Origin: Chloroflexus sp.
GTDB taxonomy: Bacteria > Chloroflexota > Anaerolineae > Anaerolineales > Villigracilaceae
Direction: 5' to 3'
Assembly: GCA_020723995.1 (NCBI GenBank)
Contig: DYHT01000007.1
Coordinates: forward strand, 1 to 64,000
Length of the DNA stretch: 64,000 bases
Shown: positions 19,601-29,608 of the stretch, piece after piece
How the letters are laid out: every line of letters begins with the position of its first letter
Numbering within the stretch: the first letter of the stretch is position 1
The notes under the pieces: model-generated
What the model saw: only the letters and a program-made list of their open reading frames with translations
What the model was told of the DNA's origin: nothing
The model's database searches: none
Position numbers and translations under genes: made by a program

Positions 19601-19855
19601 GAACGTCGCGGGGATGCCTTTGCGATTGAGCGCGTCCACCTGGTCTTTCATCAACGCGATGAGCGGAGAAATGACGAGCGTGAGGCCATCGAGTTGCAAT
19701 GCGGCCAGTTGAAAGATGAGCGATTTCCCCGCGCCGGTGGGCATGATGGCGAGGGTGTGATGACCGGCGAGCAGGCTCTCAATCGCATCTTGCTGGCCGG
19801 GGCGAAAGGAGTCGAAGCCGAAGGCGGATTGGAGAGCGGTTTCAATGGGTTGCAT
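16682..19855 (-). CDS. RecQ-family helicase fused to HEAT-like repeats and a C-terminal ComF-like phosphoribosyltransferase domain
   Basis: Helicase: [48 protein letters not shown]; RQC cysteines [16 protein letters not shown]; HEAT-like [39 protein letters not shown]; PRTase [15 protein letters not shown]...[24 protein letters not shown]. Confidence 0.92.
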   Translation of the reverse strand: [1057 protein letters not shown]

Positions 19856-19867
19856 AGGCGTCGTTAG

Positions 19868-20332
19868 TCACTCATCGTCCTCCGCGCCGAGGCTGGCGGT
19901 CGGGTCAATTGGCGGCTCGTTGGGGTCGTAGTGCTTCGGTACGGCAGGCGGCGGGATTTGCCGCGTCCAGCGGTGGTGCTGGAGCAAATCCTGGAGCATT
20001 TCATCGGGCATCTCGCCAGAAAATAGGCGCGCCTGCTGCTTGACCCAGTCCGCAGGTTCGCCGGGCTGGCCTTCTTCGCGAGCGCGGGCGAGCAGTTGAT
20101 GAACGTAGTCGGGGTAGGTGGGCATGGTTGTTTCGACTGCATAAAATTCTTCTTTGGTCAGGGGCAGGTGAATTATACAACCACTTGCATAAAAGCTCCC
20201 TTCGCTGGCGAATGTTAAATGCCCCCTAAAACCGATGAATGGCATCCGTGTGAACACACCCGGCCAAACCAGAACAGTACCCAAACGATAACGCCTCAAA
20301 GCCATATTGATAATTTTCTCCTCGGTTAGCAT
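19868..20332 (-). CDS. Hypothetical protein
   Basis: 154 aa ORF in the intergenic space between recQ-PRTase and hemL; coding supported only by ORF length and position. Confidence 0.55.
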   Translation of the reverse strand: MLTEEKIINMALRRYRLGTVLVWPGVFTRMPFIGFRGHLTFASEGSFYASGCIIHLPLTKEEFYAVETTMPTYPDYVHQLLARAREEGQPGEPADWVKQQARLFSGEMPDEMLQDLLQHHRWTRQIPPPAVPKHYDPNEPPIDPTASLGAEDDE

Positions 20333-21609
20333 GTGAGAAAAGCCTCCGTCGCCGCGGCAATGGTCGCCTCGATCACCGCGTCTGTGTGCAGCGTTGAAAT
20401 AAACCCGGCTTCGAACTGTGATGGGGCGAGATAGACGCCATTCTCGAGCATCTTTTGGAAAAATTTCCCGAAGCGGACGGTATCTGCAATTTTAACCGTT
20501 GACCAGTCCCGCGGCTCGGTCTCGCTAAAGAAGGTCGTGAACATCGTCCCGACCCGCGTCTGGCGTACCGTCACACCGGCCTTTTTCGCCGCTGATGCGA
20601 TTCCCGTTTCCAGCGCGGCTGCGGCTTTTTCCAATTTCTGCCAGGTCCCCGGCGCTTTGAGCAGGTTCAGCGTGGCAATGCCGGCCGTCATGGCAAGCGG
20701 GTTGCCAGCCAGAGTCCCGGCCTGGTACATCGGTCCGGCCGGCGCGACCATTTGCATGATCTCGCGTCTGCCGCCATACGCGCCGACGGGCAGTCCGCCG
20801 CCGATGACTTTGCCGAGCGTGGTCAGGTCGGGATGGATGCCGTAGAGCGCCTGTGCGCCGTTCAAGTGGACGCGGAAGCCGGTCATCACTTCGTCGAAGA
20901 TTAGCAGCGCGCCGTGTTCGGCGGTGATTCTCCGCAGGCCGGGCAGGAATCCATCCACCGGCGGGACGACGCCCATGTTACCTGCCACCGGTTCAACGAT
21001 GATGGCCGCAATTTGGCCGGGATACTGCTTGAACAGGGACTCGACCGAATCGAGGTCGTTGTAGCGGGTGACGAGCGTATCCGCCACCGTCGCGGCAGGC
21101 ACGCCGGGCGAATCGGGCAGGCCGAGCGTAGCAACGCCCGAACCCGCTTGCACTAGCAGCATGTCGGCATGGCCGTGATAGCAGCCCTCGAACTTGATGA
21201 TTCTGTCGCGTTTGGTGTAGGCGCGCGCCAGACGCAAGGCGGTCATGGTGGCCTCGGTGCCGGAGTTGACAAAGCGAATCATCTCGATGTTGGGCATAAA
21301 GTCCATGACCAGTTTCGCCAGTTCCACTTCCAGCGGGCTGGGCGCGCCGTAGGACGTGCCTTTGAGCGCAGCCTGCTGGATGGCGGCGATCACATCAGGC
21401 TGGGCATGACCGAGAATGAGCGGCCCCCACGAGAGTACATAGTCAATATAGCGATTGCCGTCAACATCGTAAAGATAGGGACCTTCGCCACGGTCGATGA
21501 ACAGCGGCTGGCCGCCCACGGCATGGAAGGCGCGCACGGGTGAATCCACACCGCCTGGCAATAGTTTTTGTGCTTCTTGAAAGAGAGAGATGGATTCTTG
21601 GATGTTCAT
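20326..21609 (-). CDS. hemL: Glutamate-1-semialdehyde 2,1-aminomutase
   Basis: [68 protein letters not shown]...[12 protein letters not shown]...[18 protein letters not shown]. Start placed at 21609; the longer ORF N-terminus is repeat-derived. Confidence 0.96.
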   Translation of the reverse strand: MNIQESISLFQEAQKLLPGGVDSPVRAFHAVGGQPLFIDRGEGPYLYDVDGNRYIDYVLSWGPLILGHAQPDVIAAIQQAALKGTSYGAPSPLEVELAKLVMDFMPNIEMIRFVNSGTEATMTALRLARAYTKRDRIIKFEGCYHGHADMLLVQAGSGVATLGLPDSPGVPAATVADTLVTRYNDLDSVESLFKQYPGQIAAIIVEPVAGNMGVVPPVDGFLPGLRRITAEHGALLIFDEVMTGFRVHLNGAQALYGIHPDLTTLGKVIGGGLPVGAYGGRREIMQMVAPAGPMYQAGTLAGNPLAMTAGIATLNLLKAPGTWQKLEKAAAALETGIASAAKKAGVTVRQTRVGTMFTTFFSETEPRDWSTVKIADTVRFGKFFQKMLENGVYLAPSQFEAGFISTLHTDAVIEATIAAATEAFLTC

Positions 21610-21624
21610 AATTTTCCTTTGGTA

Positions 21625-21723
21625 TGTCATTGCGAGCCGTTCTTTCCCGGAAGGACACCGGGACGGTGTGGCGAAGCAATCTCCCCTGCTAAAGAGGAGA
21701 CTGCTTCGTTCCTCGCAGTGACA
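21625..21723. repeat. Palindromic interspersed repeat (TGTCATTGCGAGC...CCTCGCAGTGACA)
   Basis: tgtcattgcgagccgttctttcccggaaggacac...gcgaagcaatctcccctgctaaagaggagactgcttcgttcctcgcagtgaca. Outer ends and inner arms (gaagcaatctcc/ggagactgcttc) are inverted. Translates as the common CHCEERS...RGDCFATP...RLAMT repeat peptide on the minus strand. Confidence 0.9.
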
Positions 21724-23147
21724 TGGCTTAGAATCTTTTCCACGGCGAGTTTGCCAGAATGGATGCAATCGGGAATGCCGATACCGCGATAGCCGTTGCC
21801 CGCCAATGCAAGCCCAGGATATTTTTCCAATGCGTCATCAATGCGTTTGAGAATTTCGGGGTGACCGATATTGTATTGCGGCATGGCTTTGTCCCACATG
21901 AAAGTGCGGTGGAGCAGGGGCGCAGCGGAGATTCCGATGGTTAATAGCAGTTCCTCTTTGGCAAGTTCGAACAGGCCGTGTTCATCCCACGGGATGTCGT
22001 TTTCCTGCCCGGCGCGGCCGACAAAGACGCGGATGAGGGCATAGCCATCTGGCGCGCGGTGCGGGAACTTGGTCGAAGTCCAGGTGCAGGCCAGGGCGCG
22101 GCGTCCTTCGCGGCGCGGGATAACGTATCCGTATCCATCCAGCGGTCGGACGAGGTCACTCTGCCGGTAGGCGAGGGTGACGGTAGCCGTCGAGGTGTAG
22201 GGAATGGACTGTAAATCGGCGGCCAGCGACGGGTCGAGCGATCCGAGCAGCGACGCGCTGACGTAGGCTGGAGTGGCCAAAATAACGGAATCGGCTTCGA
22301 GGGTTGAGCCAGTTTCCAATTCCACAAAATAGCTTGAATCGATATTCGATATTTGGGATACCGGGGTATTAAGGCGCAGGTCAGCGCCGTTTGACGTGAG
22401 ACGTTCGACAAGTTTTTCGACGATTTCAGCCAGCCCGGTGGTAGGAGTCAGGAAAGCAGAGCGGGAGCCGGGGGTGGACGGGGATTTCTTACGCATTTCG
22501 AGCGCGCCGCGGGCAAGCGAGCCGTACTTGAGTTCGAGGTCGCGCAGGTAGGGGAAGGTGCTGGCAAGGCTGAGTTGGTCGCCGTCGCCCGCGTAGATGC
22601 CGGACATGAGCGGCTCGATCAGGTTTTCGTAGGCGGCGCGCCCGAGGCGGCGGCTGACGAAGGCGCCGAGGCTCTCGTCACCGCCTGCCCCAGAGTGATT
22701 GGGGTTGAGGGGGCGGGGCGGGAGCAGGAAATCGAGCCCCATGCGCGCCTTGCCAAACCACGAGACCAGCCGGGTTTCGAGAATCGCCCGGATGTTGGTG
22801 GGAATCATCATGGCAAGCCCGTCGGGCAGGGGCAGCAGGCGGCTGCGGTGCAGGACGTAGGTGTTTTTCTGGTGCGGGTTGGTGCCGTGCAGCCGTTCGC
22901 CAATGCCGAGTTCTTTGCACAGTGCGGCGGCGTAGGGTTTGGTGGCAAGGAAGGTGTCGGGGCCGCCTTCGATGATGAACTGACCATCGTCAAAAGTGAC
23001 GCGGTCGGTGGCGATTTTGCCGCCCCAGCGCGAGTCGGATTCGAGGATGGTCAAGTGGATAGTCTGGCCGGCTGCTGCGGTTTTTTTCTGAGTGTAGTAG
23101 GCGGAGTAGAGCCCGGCAATGCCGCCGCCGATAACGATTAGTCTCAT
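21627..23147 (-). CDS. hemG: Protoporphyrinogen/coproporphyrinogen oxidase (HemG/HemY type)
   Basis: [27 protein letters not shown]...[26 protein letters not shown]...[23 protein letters not shown]. The last ~30 residues are encoded by the palindromic repeat. Confidence 0.94.
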   Translation of the reverse strand: MRLIVIGGGIAGLYSAYYTQKKTAAAGQTIHLTILESDSRWGGKIATDRVTFDDGQFIIEGGPDTFLATKPYAAALCKELGIGERLHGTNPHQKNTYVLHRSRLLPLPDGLAMMIPTNIRAILETRLVSWFGKARMGLDFLLPPRPLNPNHSGAGGDESLGAFVSRRLGRAAYENLIEPLMSGIYAGDGDQLSLASTFPYLRDLELKYGSLARGALEMRKKSPSTPGSRSAFLTPTTGLAEIVEKLVERLTSNGADLRLNTPVSQISNIDSSYFVELETGSTLEADSVILATPAYVSASLLGSLDPSLAADLQSIPYTSTATVTLAYRQSDLVRPLDGYGYVIPRREGRRALACTWTSTKFPHRAPDGYALIRVFVGRAGQENDIPWDEHGLFELAKEELLLTIGISAAPLLHRTFMWDKAMPQYNIGHPEILKRIDDALEKYPGLALAGNGYRGIGIPDCIHSGKLAVEKILSHVTARNEAVSSLAGEIASPHRPGVLPGKNGSQ

Positions 23148-23268
23148 AGTCAGTTAGTCCGTAGTCGAATAGTCTTTTGTCGAATAGTCATTCGTCGGAT
23201 TGTCTCATAGGTGATAGTCAGTTAGACCAGTGACTGACAATTAGACTATCGGACTATTTGACCATTCT
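23148..23268. repeat. Degenerate TAGTC/GACTA short-period repeat upstream of hemG
   Basis: agtcagttagtccgtagtcgaatagtcttttgtcgaatagtcattcgtcggattgtctcataggtgatagtcagttagaccagtgactgacaattagactatcggactatttgacc. Confidence 0.85.
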
Positions 23269-23269
23269 G

Positions 23270-24062
<793 letters not shown>

Positions 24063-24121
24063 CAGGTAGACAAGGAAACAGTTAAACAGGTATTTGTCTA
24101 CTTGTCTACTTGTTTACCTGT

Positions 24122-25162
24122 CTACTTGCCTACCCCGTACTCATGCACCATCTCCACAACGGCTTTCACGTTCTCAACCGGCGTGTTCTGGAGAATGCCA
24201 TGCCCCAGGTTGAAAATGTGACCGGGGCGTCCTTCAGCGCGGCGCAAAATGTCGGTGACGCGCTTTTTAATCTCGGGTAGCGAGGCAAATAGGGTGACCG
24301 GGTCGAGGTTGCCCTGGATGGCGACATCGTGCCCGACAAGTTTCCAGCCGTCATCGAGCGGGATGCGCCAGTCGAGGCCAAGCACGTCGCCGCCAGCCTG
24401 TTTCATCAACGGCAGCAAGGTGGTCGTATTCGTGCCGAAGTGGATGACCGGCACGCCCTCTGCTTGCGCGGCTTTGAGCAGGCGCTGCGAGTAGGGTAGG
24501 ACGAAGGTCTCGTAATCGGCGGGGCTGAGCGCGCCGACCCACGAGTCAAAGACCTGCACTGCCTGCGCCCCGGCGCGGATCTGCGCTAGCAGGTAGTCGG
24601 TCAGCACGCCGGAGAGTTTGTCCATCAGCGCGTGCCAGGTCTGCGGGTCGGAGTACATCATCGTCTTGGTTTTCAGGAACTCGCGCGATGAGCCGCCTTC
24701 GACGATGTACGATGCGACTGTGAACGGCGCGCCGCAAAAGCCGATGAGCGGAATCCCGCCCAGGTTTTCGCGCAGGATGCGGATGGCGTCCAGCACGTAG
24801 ACGAGGTCGGTTTCGGGGTCAACGGGACGCAGATTGTTTACATCCGCCAGTGTGCGGACGGGCTTGCCGATGAGCGGCCCTTCGCCTTTGGCAAATTCCA
24901 ACCTCAGGCCGAGCGGAATGGCGGGCAGGAGAATATCCGCGAACAGGATGGCGGCATCCACGCCCAGGGCGTGCACAGGCTGAAGGGTCACTTCGGCAGC
25001 GAGTTCGGGGTGGTAGCAGATTTCTAGCAATGAATACTTCTCGCGGATGACGCGGTATTCGGCCATGTAGCGTCCGGCCTGACGCATGAACCAGACTGGG
25101 GTGGCGTCAACAGGCTGACGGTGGCAGGCGGAGAGGAAACGGGAATCTGTAGATTGGGTCAT
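24122..25162 (-). CDS. hemE: Uroporphyrinogen decarboxylase
   Basis: FLSACHRQPVDATPVWFMRQAGRYMAEYRVIREKYSLLEICYHPELAAEVTLQPV...VIHFGTNTT...FNLGHGILQNTPVENVKAVVEMVHEYG. Confidence 0.98.
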   Translation of the reverse strand: MTQSTDSRFLSACHRQPVDATPVWFMRQAGRYMAEYRVIREKYSLLEICYHPELAAEVTLQPVHALGVDAAILFADILLPAIPLGLRLEFAKGEGPLIGKPVRTLADVNNLRPVDPETDLVYVLDAIRILRENLGGIPLIGFCGAPFTVASYIVEGGSSREFLKTKTMMYSDPQTWHALMDKLSGVLTDYLLAQIRAGAQAVQVFDSWVGALSPADYETFVLPYSQRLLKAAQAEGVPVIHFGTNTTTLLPLMKQAGGDVLGLDWRIPLDDGWKLVGHDVAIQGNLDPVTLFASLPEIKKRVTDILRRAEGRPGHIFNLGHGILQNTPVENVKAVVEMVHEYGVGK

Positions 25163-25188
25163 AAGGCTACCATGCTATAATTTATGAA

Positions 25189-25410
25189 ATGGAGGTTGCC
25201 ATGAAACTCACAGCGATTTTTGAAAAAGCTGGCGATTGGTGGCTTGGTTATGTTGAGGAACTGCCTGGCGCAAATACGCAAGGGCAAACGCTGGATGAAG
25301 CGCGTGAAAACCTGCGCGAAGCAGTGCAATTGATTATTGAAGCCAATCGTGAATTGCTCTTGCAACAAATTGAAGGACATGAGATTATCCGTGAGCCTTT
25401 GATGGTCTAG
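25189..25410 (+). CDS. hicB: HicB-family antitoxin
   Basis: MKLTAIFEKAGDWWLGYVEELPGANTQGQTLDEARENLREAVQLIIEANRE, partial RNase H-like HicB fold. Confidence 0.88.
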   Translation: MEVAMKLTAIFEKAGDWWLGYVEELPGANTQGQTLDEARENLREAVQLIIEANRELLLQQIEGHEIIREPLMV

Positions 25411-25414
25411 CCCG

Positions 25415-25603
25415 ATGAAACGGCGAGAGCTCATTCGCTATCTGGAAAAGAACGGCTGCCGCTTTTTACGGGAAGGCGGCCGGCATAGTGTTTACTGGAA
25501 CCCAGAAACGGGCAGAACATCCACTGTGCCGCGCCATAACGAAATTGTTGACCAGTTGGCGCGTAAAATTTGTAAAGACCTGGGCATTTCGCTCATGAAA
25601 TAG
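25415..25603 (+). CDS. hicA: HicA-family mRNA interferase toxin
   Basis: MKRRELIRYLEKNGCRFLREGGRHSVYWNPETGRTSTVPRHNEIVDQLARKICKDLGI, with the GGRHSVY catalytic His. Confidence 0.92.
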   Translation: MKRRELIRYLEKNGCRFLREGGRHSVYWNPETGRTSTVPRHNEIVDQLARKICKDLGISLMK

Positions 25604-25621
25604 GAGCGCAGAAATGCGCTC

Positions 25622-26767
25622 TTATTGTTTCGATACCAGCACACACGCCGGATCGCTTTCAAGATAGCCGCCAGTCAGCCCGTAGGCGCGCCCGCGCTGA
25701 CCGCCGCACACATCCTTGTATTGGCATTTGCCGCACACGCCCTTGAGTTTGGAGTAATCGCGCAAGTCGGTGAACAGTTTCGCGTGGCGGTAGATCTCAA
25801 CTATGTCGTCGGTGCGGACATTGCCCGCCGTTATGGGCAGGAACCCGGAAGGCTGAATGTCGCCGACATGCGAAATGAACAGGAATCCATTGCCATCATT
25901 GACGCCCTTGGTCGGACGGTTGAGACCGTCGGCGTACTGGAACCCTGCGCCCTGGAAGGTGACCGGCTTGTCGCCCGCTTCGGCGCGTTTGCGCTCAATC
26001 GCCACGCGCCTGTACATCGGCGCGGCGGTGGCCTTGATGTCGAAGGGGACGGATTGCGAGAGGTCATACAGCCAGTTAAAGACGGATTCGTGTTCCTCCG
26101 GAGTAATCATCCATTTGGCCTGGGCGCGTCCGGTCGGGACGAGAAAGAAGACCGACCACTGCACCGCGCCGACTTCCTGGATGAACGGCACCATCTCTGG
26201 CAGCAACAGAATGTTATAGACCGAGACGGTGGTGTTGACTTGCGCGCTCAGACCGGCGTCGCTGGCGTTGCGCAGGATGGTCATCGTCCGCTCCCACGAG
26301 CCGGGTACTTGGCGAAAGGCATCGTGCGCCTCGGCGGTGGGCGCATCCAGCGAGAGCGCGATGCGGCGGATACCGGCCTGGCGGGCCTGTTCGAGGCGTT
26401 CAACGGTCGGCAGGGTGGTGGCAGTGGGTGTCAGCGAGCAGCGTAGGCCTTTTTCGGTGGCGTAGGCGATGAGGTCGAATAGGTCGCGGCGCATCATCGG
26501 GTCGCCGCCGGTTAAGATGAGAATGGGGCTGCCGAAATCAGCCAGGCGGTCAATCAGGCCTTTGGCCTCGGTGGTGTTCAGTTCGCGCGGGTCGCGGGTG
26601 TGCTGGGCGTCGGCGCGGCAGTGGACGCAGGCAAAGGCGCAGGCGCGCGTTACTTCCCAGGCGATGGTAAAGGGCGACAAGTTGAAGTCGGCAACCACCA
26701 TGCGCTCGTTGTGCAGGGAGCGTTCGGCGGCGGCGCGTTCGGAAAGAGCGGGGGGTACAGTCGTCAA
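25622..26767 (-). CDS. Radical SAM/SPASM protein in the tetrapyrrole cluster (TIGR04053-like)
   Basis: WEVTRACAFACVHCRADAQ (CxxxCxxC) with a C-terminal SPASM-type Cys cluster LKGVCGKCQYKDVCGGQRGRAYGLTGGYLESDPAC. Confidence 0.88.
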   Translation of the reverse strand: MTTVPPALSERAAAERSLHNERMVVADFNLSPFTIAWEVTRACAFACVHCRADAQHTRDPRELNTTEAKGLIDRLADFGSPILILTGGDPMMRRDLFDLIAYATEKGLRCSLTPTATTLPTVERLEQARQAGIRRIALSLDAPTAEAHDAFRQVPGSWERTMTILRNASDAGLSAQVNTTVSVYNILLLPEMVPFIQEVGAVQWSVFFLVPTGRAQAKWMITPEEHESVFNWLYDLSQSVPFDIKATAAPMYRRVAIERKRAEAGDKPVTFQGAGFQYADGLNRPTKGVNDGNGFLFISHVGDIQPSGFLPITAGNVRTDDIVEIYRHAKLFTDLRDYSKLKGVCGKCQYKDVCGGQRGRAYGLTGGYLESDPACVLVSKQ

Positions 26768-26783
26768 TACATTCTCCAGTAAA

Positions 26784-27899
26784 TTATTTCAACCAGCCAG
26801 CGGCATCTTTGGCGTGATAGGTCAAAATCAGGTCGGCGCCGGCGCGCTTCATGCCGGTCAGCGTTTCGAGCGTCACTTTGGCTTCGTCAATCCAGCCGTT
26901 CGCGGCGGCGGCTTTGATCATCGCATACTCGCCACTGACGTTGTAGGCCGCCAGCGGCAATTCGGGGAAGGCGTCCTTGACGCGGCGGATGACATCCAGA
27001 TAGGCCAGGGCGGGCTTGACCATCAACATGTCCGCGCCTTCGGAAACGTCCAGCGCGGCTTCGCGCAGGGCTTCGCGCACATTGGCGGGATCCATTTGAT
27101 GAGATTTTCTATCGCCGAACTTCGGCGCGCCTTCGGCTGCTTCGCGGAACGGGCCGTAGAAGGTCGAGGCATATTTGACCGCATATGAGAGAATCGGCGT
27201 GTTCTCGAAACCCTTCTCGTCCAGCGCATCACGGATGGCGGCAACCATCCCGTCCATCATGCTGCTCGGCGCGACGATATCCGCGCCGCACTCGGCGTGC
27301 GAGACCGCCACCTTGCCGAGAATATCAAGCGTCGGGTCGTTGAGTACGTAGCCTTCGGGTAGATGCGCGTGCCGGAGTCCGAAGTCTCCAGACTTTGGCG
27401 CGCTGTAAATGCCAACGTCAGGAGACGTTGGACTCCGGGAAGACGTTGGAGTCCGGGTATTGAGAATGCCGCAGTGGCCGTGATCGGTATATTCGCACAG
27501 GCACACATCCGTCACCACCACCATTTCAGGGATCTCCCGTTTAATCGCGCGGATTGCCTGTTGAACGATTCCATCATGAGCAAAATTCTCCAGCCCCACC
27601 GGATCTTTCTCCGCCGGGATGCCGAACAAAATCACCGACGGGATTTCCAACACTGCGGCGGCTTCCGCTTCGCGTACCGCCTCATCCACCGACAACTGGA
27701 AAACGCCTGGCATCGAGCAGATTTCCGTCCGTCCCGAGCCGTGCCGCACAAACAGCGGGCAAATGAAATCGCGCGCGTTGAGTTCGGTCTCACGCACCAT
27801 CGCGCGTAGGGCGGGGGTGGCGCGCAAACGTCTAGGACGAGTGACGAGTGATGAGTGACCCGTGATTAATTCCTGTTTGTTGAGTTCGAGCAGCGCCAT
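26784..27899 (-). CDS. hemB: Porphobilinogen synthase (delta-aminolevulinic acid dehydratase)
   Basis: [85 protein letters not shown]. Start may be internal. Contains a ~30 aa insertion after CGIL. Confidence 0.96.
   Translation of the reverse strand: MALLELNKQELITGHSSLVTRPRRLRATPALRAMVRETELNARDFICPLFVRHGSGRTEICSMPGVFQLSVDEAVREAEAAAVLEIPSVILFGIPAEKDPVGLENFAHDGIVQQAIRAIKREIPEMVVVTDVCLCEYTDHGHCGILNTRTPTSSRSPTSPDVGIYSAPKSGDFGLRHAHLPEGYVLNDPTLDILGKVAVSHAECGADIVAPSSMMDGMVAAIRDALDEKGFENTPILSYAVKYASTFYGPFREAAEGAPKFGDRKSHQMDPANVREALREAALDVSEGADMLMVKPALAYLDVIRRVKDAFPELPLAAYNVSGEYAMIKAAAANGWIDEAKVTLETLTGMKRAGADLILTYHAKDAAGWLK
27371..27456. repeat. Palindromic repeat inserted in hemB
   Basis: ccggagtccgaagtctccagactttggcgcgctgtaaatgccaacgtcaggagacgttggactccgggaagacgttggagtccgg, with nested inverted arms (ccggagtcc/ggactccgg; ccaacgtc/gacgttgg). 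Confidence 0.88.
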
Positions 27900-27915
27900 A
27901 AAGCCTCCAACCGAT

Positions 27916-28692
27916 TTACTGATTTACCAATCTACCGATGATCTGAATAAGCCCTTCGGTTGTGTATTCTTTCGCCATTACAAGATTGTTCAACCCTTCC
28001 TCACGCGCCGCCTGTGCGGTAATTGGCCCGATGCAGGCGAAAAGCGGATTGCCGGGCAAGCGCAACGGGTCAAGCCCATGCTGGCGGACGATTTCGACAA
28101 AGTTGTGGACAGTCGAAGGGCTGGTCAGCGTGACCACATCCACGCCGGAGCGGAGGGCGGCCAGGCCAGCCGGTTCAGGTTCGGCCGGCAGAGTGTGATA
28201 GACGGCAATCTCGTGCGCCACACCGCCGGCTTTGGCAATCGCTTCGGGCAGCGCTTTGCGGGCGATTTCAGCGCGTGGGAGCAGCACCCAGCGTCCGCGC
28301 AGGTCGCCGAGGCCGGGCAGGATGGCTTCGGCAATATATTCATCAGGGATAAAGGATGGGATGATTCCGTGCGCCTTGAGCGCTTCCGCTGTTTTCGAAC
28401 CGATAGCCGCCACCTGAACTTTCTCCGGGACTCGTTCTATCCACAGCCTGTTCATATGCTCCCAGACCGCCTCCACCCCGTTGACCGATGTGAACACCGC
28501 CCAGTCGTAGCAGGCTAGTTTGTGCAGGGCGCGGTCGAGGGCGGTATTGTCGTACATCGGGCGGATTTCGATGACCGGGAAGATTACCGGCTCGAAACCG
28601 GCGGCTTTCAATCCAGCAGCAAATGGTTCAGCCTGGGCGCGGGGGCGGGTTATTAAAATGCGTTTCATCGTTGGCACGTTACACGTTGGCAC
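27916..28692 (-). CDS. hemD: Uroporphyrinogen-III synthase
   Basis: [37 protein letters not shown]...[19 protein letters not shown]...[15 protein letters not shown]. Confidence 0.95.
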   Translation of the reverse strand: MPTCNVPTMKRILITRPRAQAEPFAAGLKAAGFEPVIFPVIEIRPMYDNTALDRALHKLACYDWAVFTSVNGVEAVWEHMNRLWIERVPEKVQVAAIGSKTAEALKAHGIIPSFIPDEYIAEAILPGLGDLRGRWVLLPRAEIARKALPEAIAKAGGVAHEIAVYHTLPAEPEPAGLAALRSGVDVVTLTSPSTVHNFVEIVRQHGLDPLRLPGNPLFACIGPITAQAAREEGLNNLVMAKEYTTEGLIQIIGRLVNQ

Positions 28693-29608
28693 GTTCTACC
28701 GAGAGAATATCGGCTGCGCCGCGGGCAAGGGCTTCGGCGGCGAGCCGAGCGCCGAGTTCGAGCGGGTCGGTGCCTTTGCCAGTAACTCGGATTACTGTTC
28801 TGCCGTCAGTGGGAATGACAAGACCTGTCAATGCCACTGAGAACTGGTCACGGATCACTGATGACTGCCCATACGCCGCGACCGGCAGCGAGCAGCCTCC
28901 GCCGAGTCCGGCCAGGAAGGCACGTTCAGCAGTGACTGCCTTGCGCGTGGAATTGTCTTCCAGCGCGGCGAGCAGGCTCAGGGTCGGCTGGTCATTGGCG
29001 CAGCACTGCACGGCCAGCGCGCCCTGTCCGGGGGCGGGCAGCATCACCTCCAGCGGCAGCCATTCCGTAACGTGTTTATCCAGTCCTAAACGGGTAAGGC
29101 CGGCTCCGGCAAGGATGATGGCATCGTACTGGCCGTCGAGCGCCTTGCGCAGGCGGGTATCCACATTGCCGCGCAGGGAGGCGGTGGTCACGTCCGGGCG
29201 GGCAGCCAAAATCTGGGCCGCGCGGCGCAGGCTGGAGGTCCCGACGCGCGCGCCGGCGGGCAGCGTGGCGAGCGTATAACCCCTGGCGGAAACTAGCGCA
29301 TCGCGCATTTCGGCGCGGGCAGGGATGCAACCGAGGGTCAGTCCGGCGGGATTCTCGACCGGCAAATCCTTGAGCGAATGCACGGCGCAATGCACCGCGC
29401 CGGAGAGCAGTTCACTTTCGAGTTCCTGTGTGAACAGTCCTTTGCCGCCGATTTCGGGCAGTGGTTTGTCGAGAATTTTGTCGCCCTGGGTAGTGATGAC
29501 TTTTTCCTCGCAAACCAGGCCGGGATGGGTGGCTTGGAGGGCGGAAATGACCCAGCGGGTCTGCCAGCGGGCGAGGGCGGATGGGCGGGTGGCGAAGATT
29601 AGTCGCAT
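28679..29608 (-). CDS. hemC: Hydroxymethylbilane synthase (porphobilinogen deaminase)
   Basis: MRLIFATRPSALARWQTRWVISALQATHPGLVCEEKVITTQGDKILDKPLPEIGGKGLFTQELE...GNVDTRLRKALDGQYDAIILAGAGLTRL. Start at 29608. Confidence 0.97.
   Translation of the reverse strand: MRLIFATRPSALARWQTRWVISALQATHPGLVCEEKVITTQGDKILDKPLPEIGGKGLFTQELESELLSGAVHCAVHSLKDLPVENPAGLTLGCIPARAEMRDALVSARGYTLATLPAGARVGTSSLRRAAQILAARPDVTTASLRGNVDTRLRKALDGQYDAIILAGAGLTRLGLDKHVTEWLPLEVMLPAPGQGALAVQCCANDQPTLSLLAALEDNSTRKAVTAERAFLAGLGGGCSLPVAAYGQSSVIRDQFSVALTGLVIPTDGRTVIRVTGKGTDPLELGARLAAEALARGAADILSVERANV

Noticed and set aside
20326-21768. 480-aa hemL with long N-terminal extension
   Set aside because: The first 53 codons are translated repeat DNA (CHCEERS...RLAMT); the conserved protein starts at 21609.
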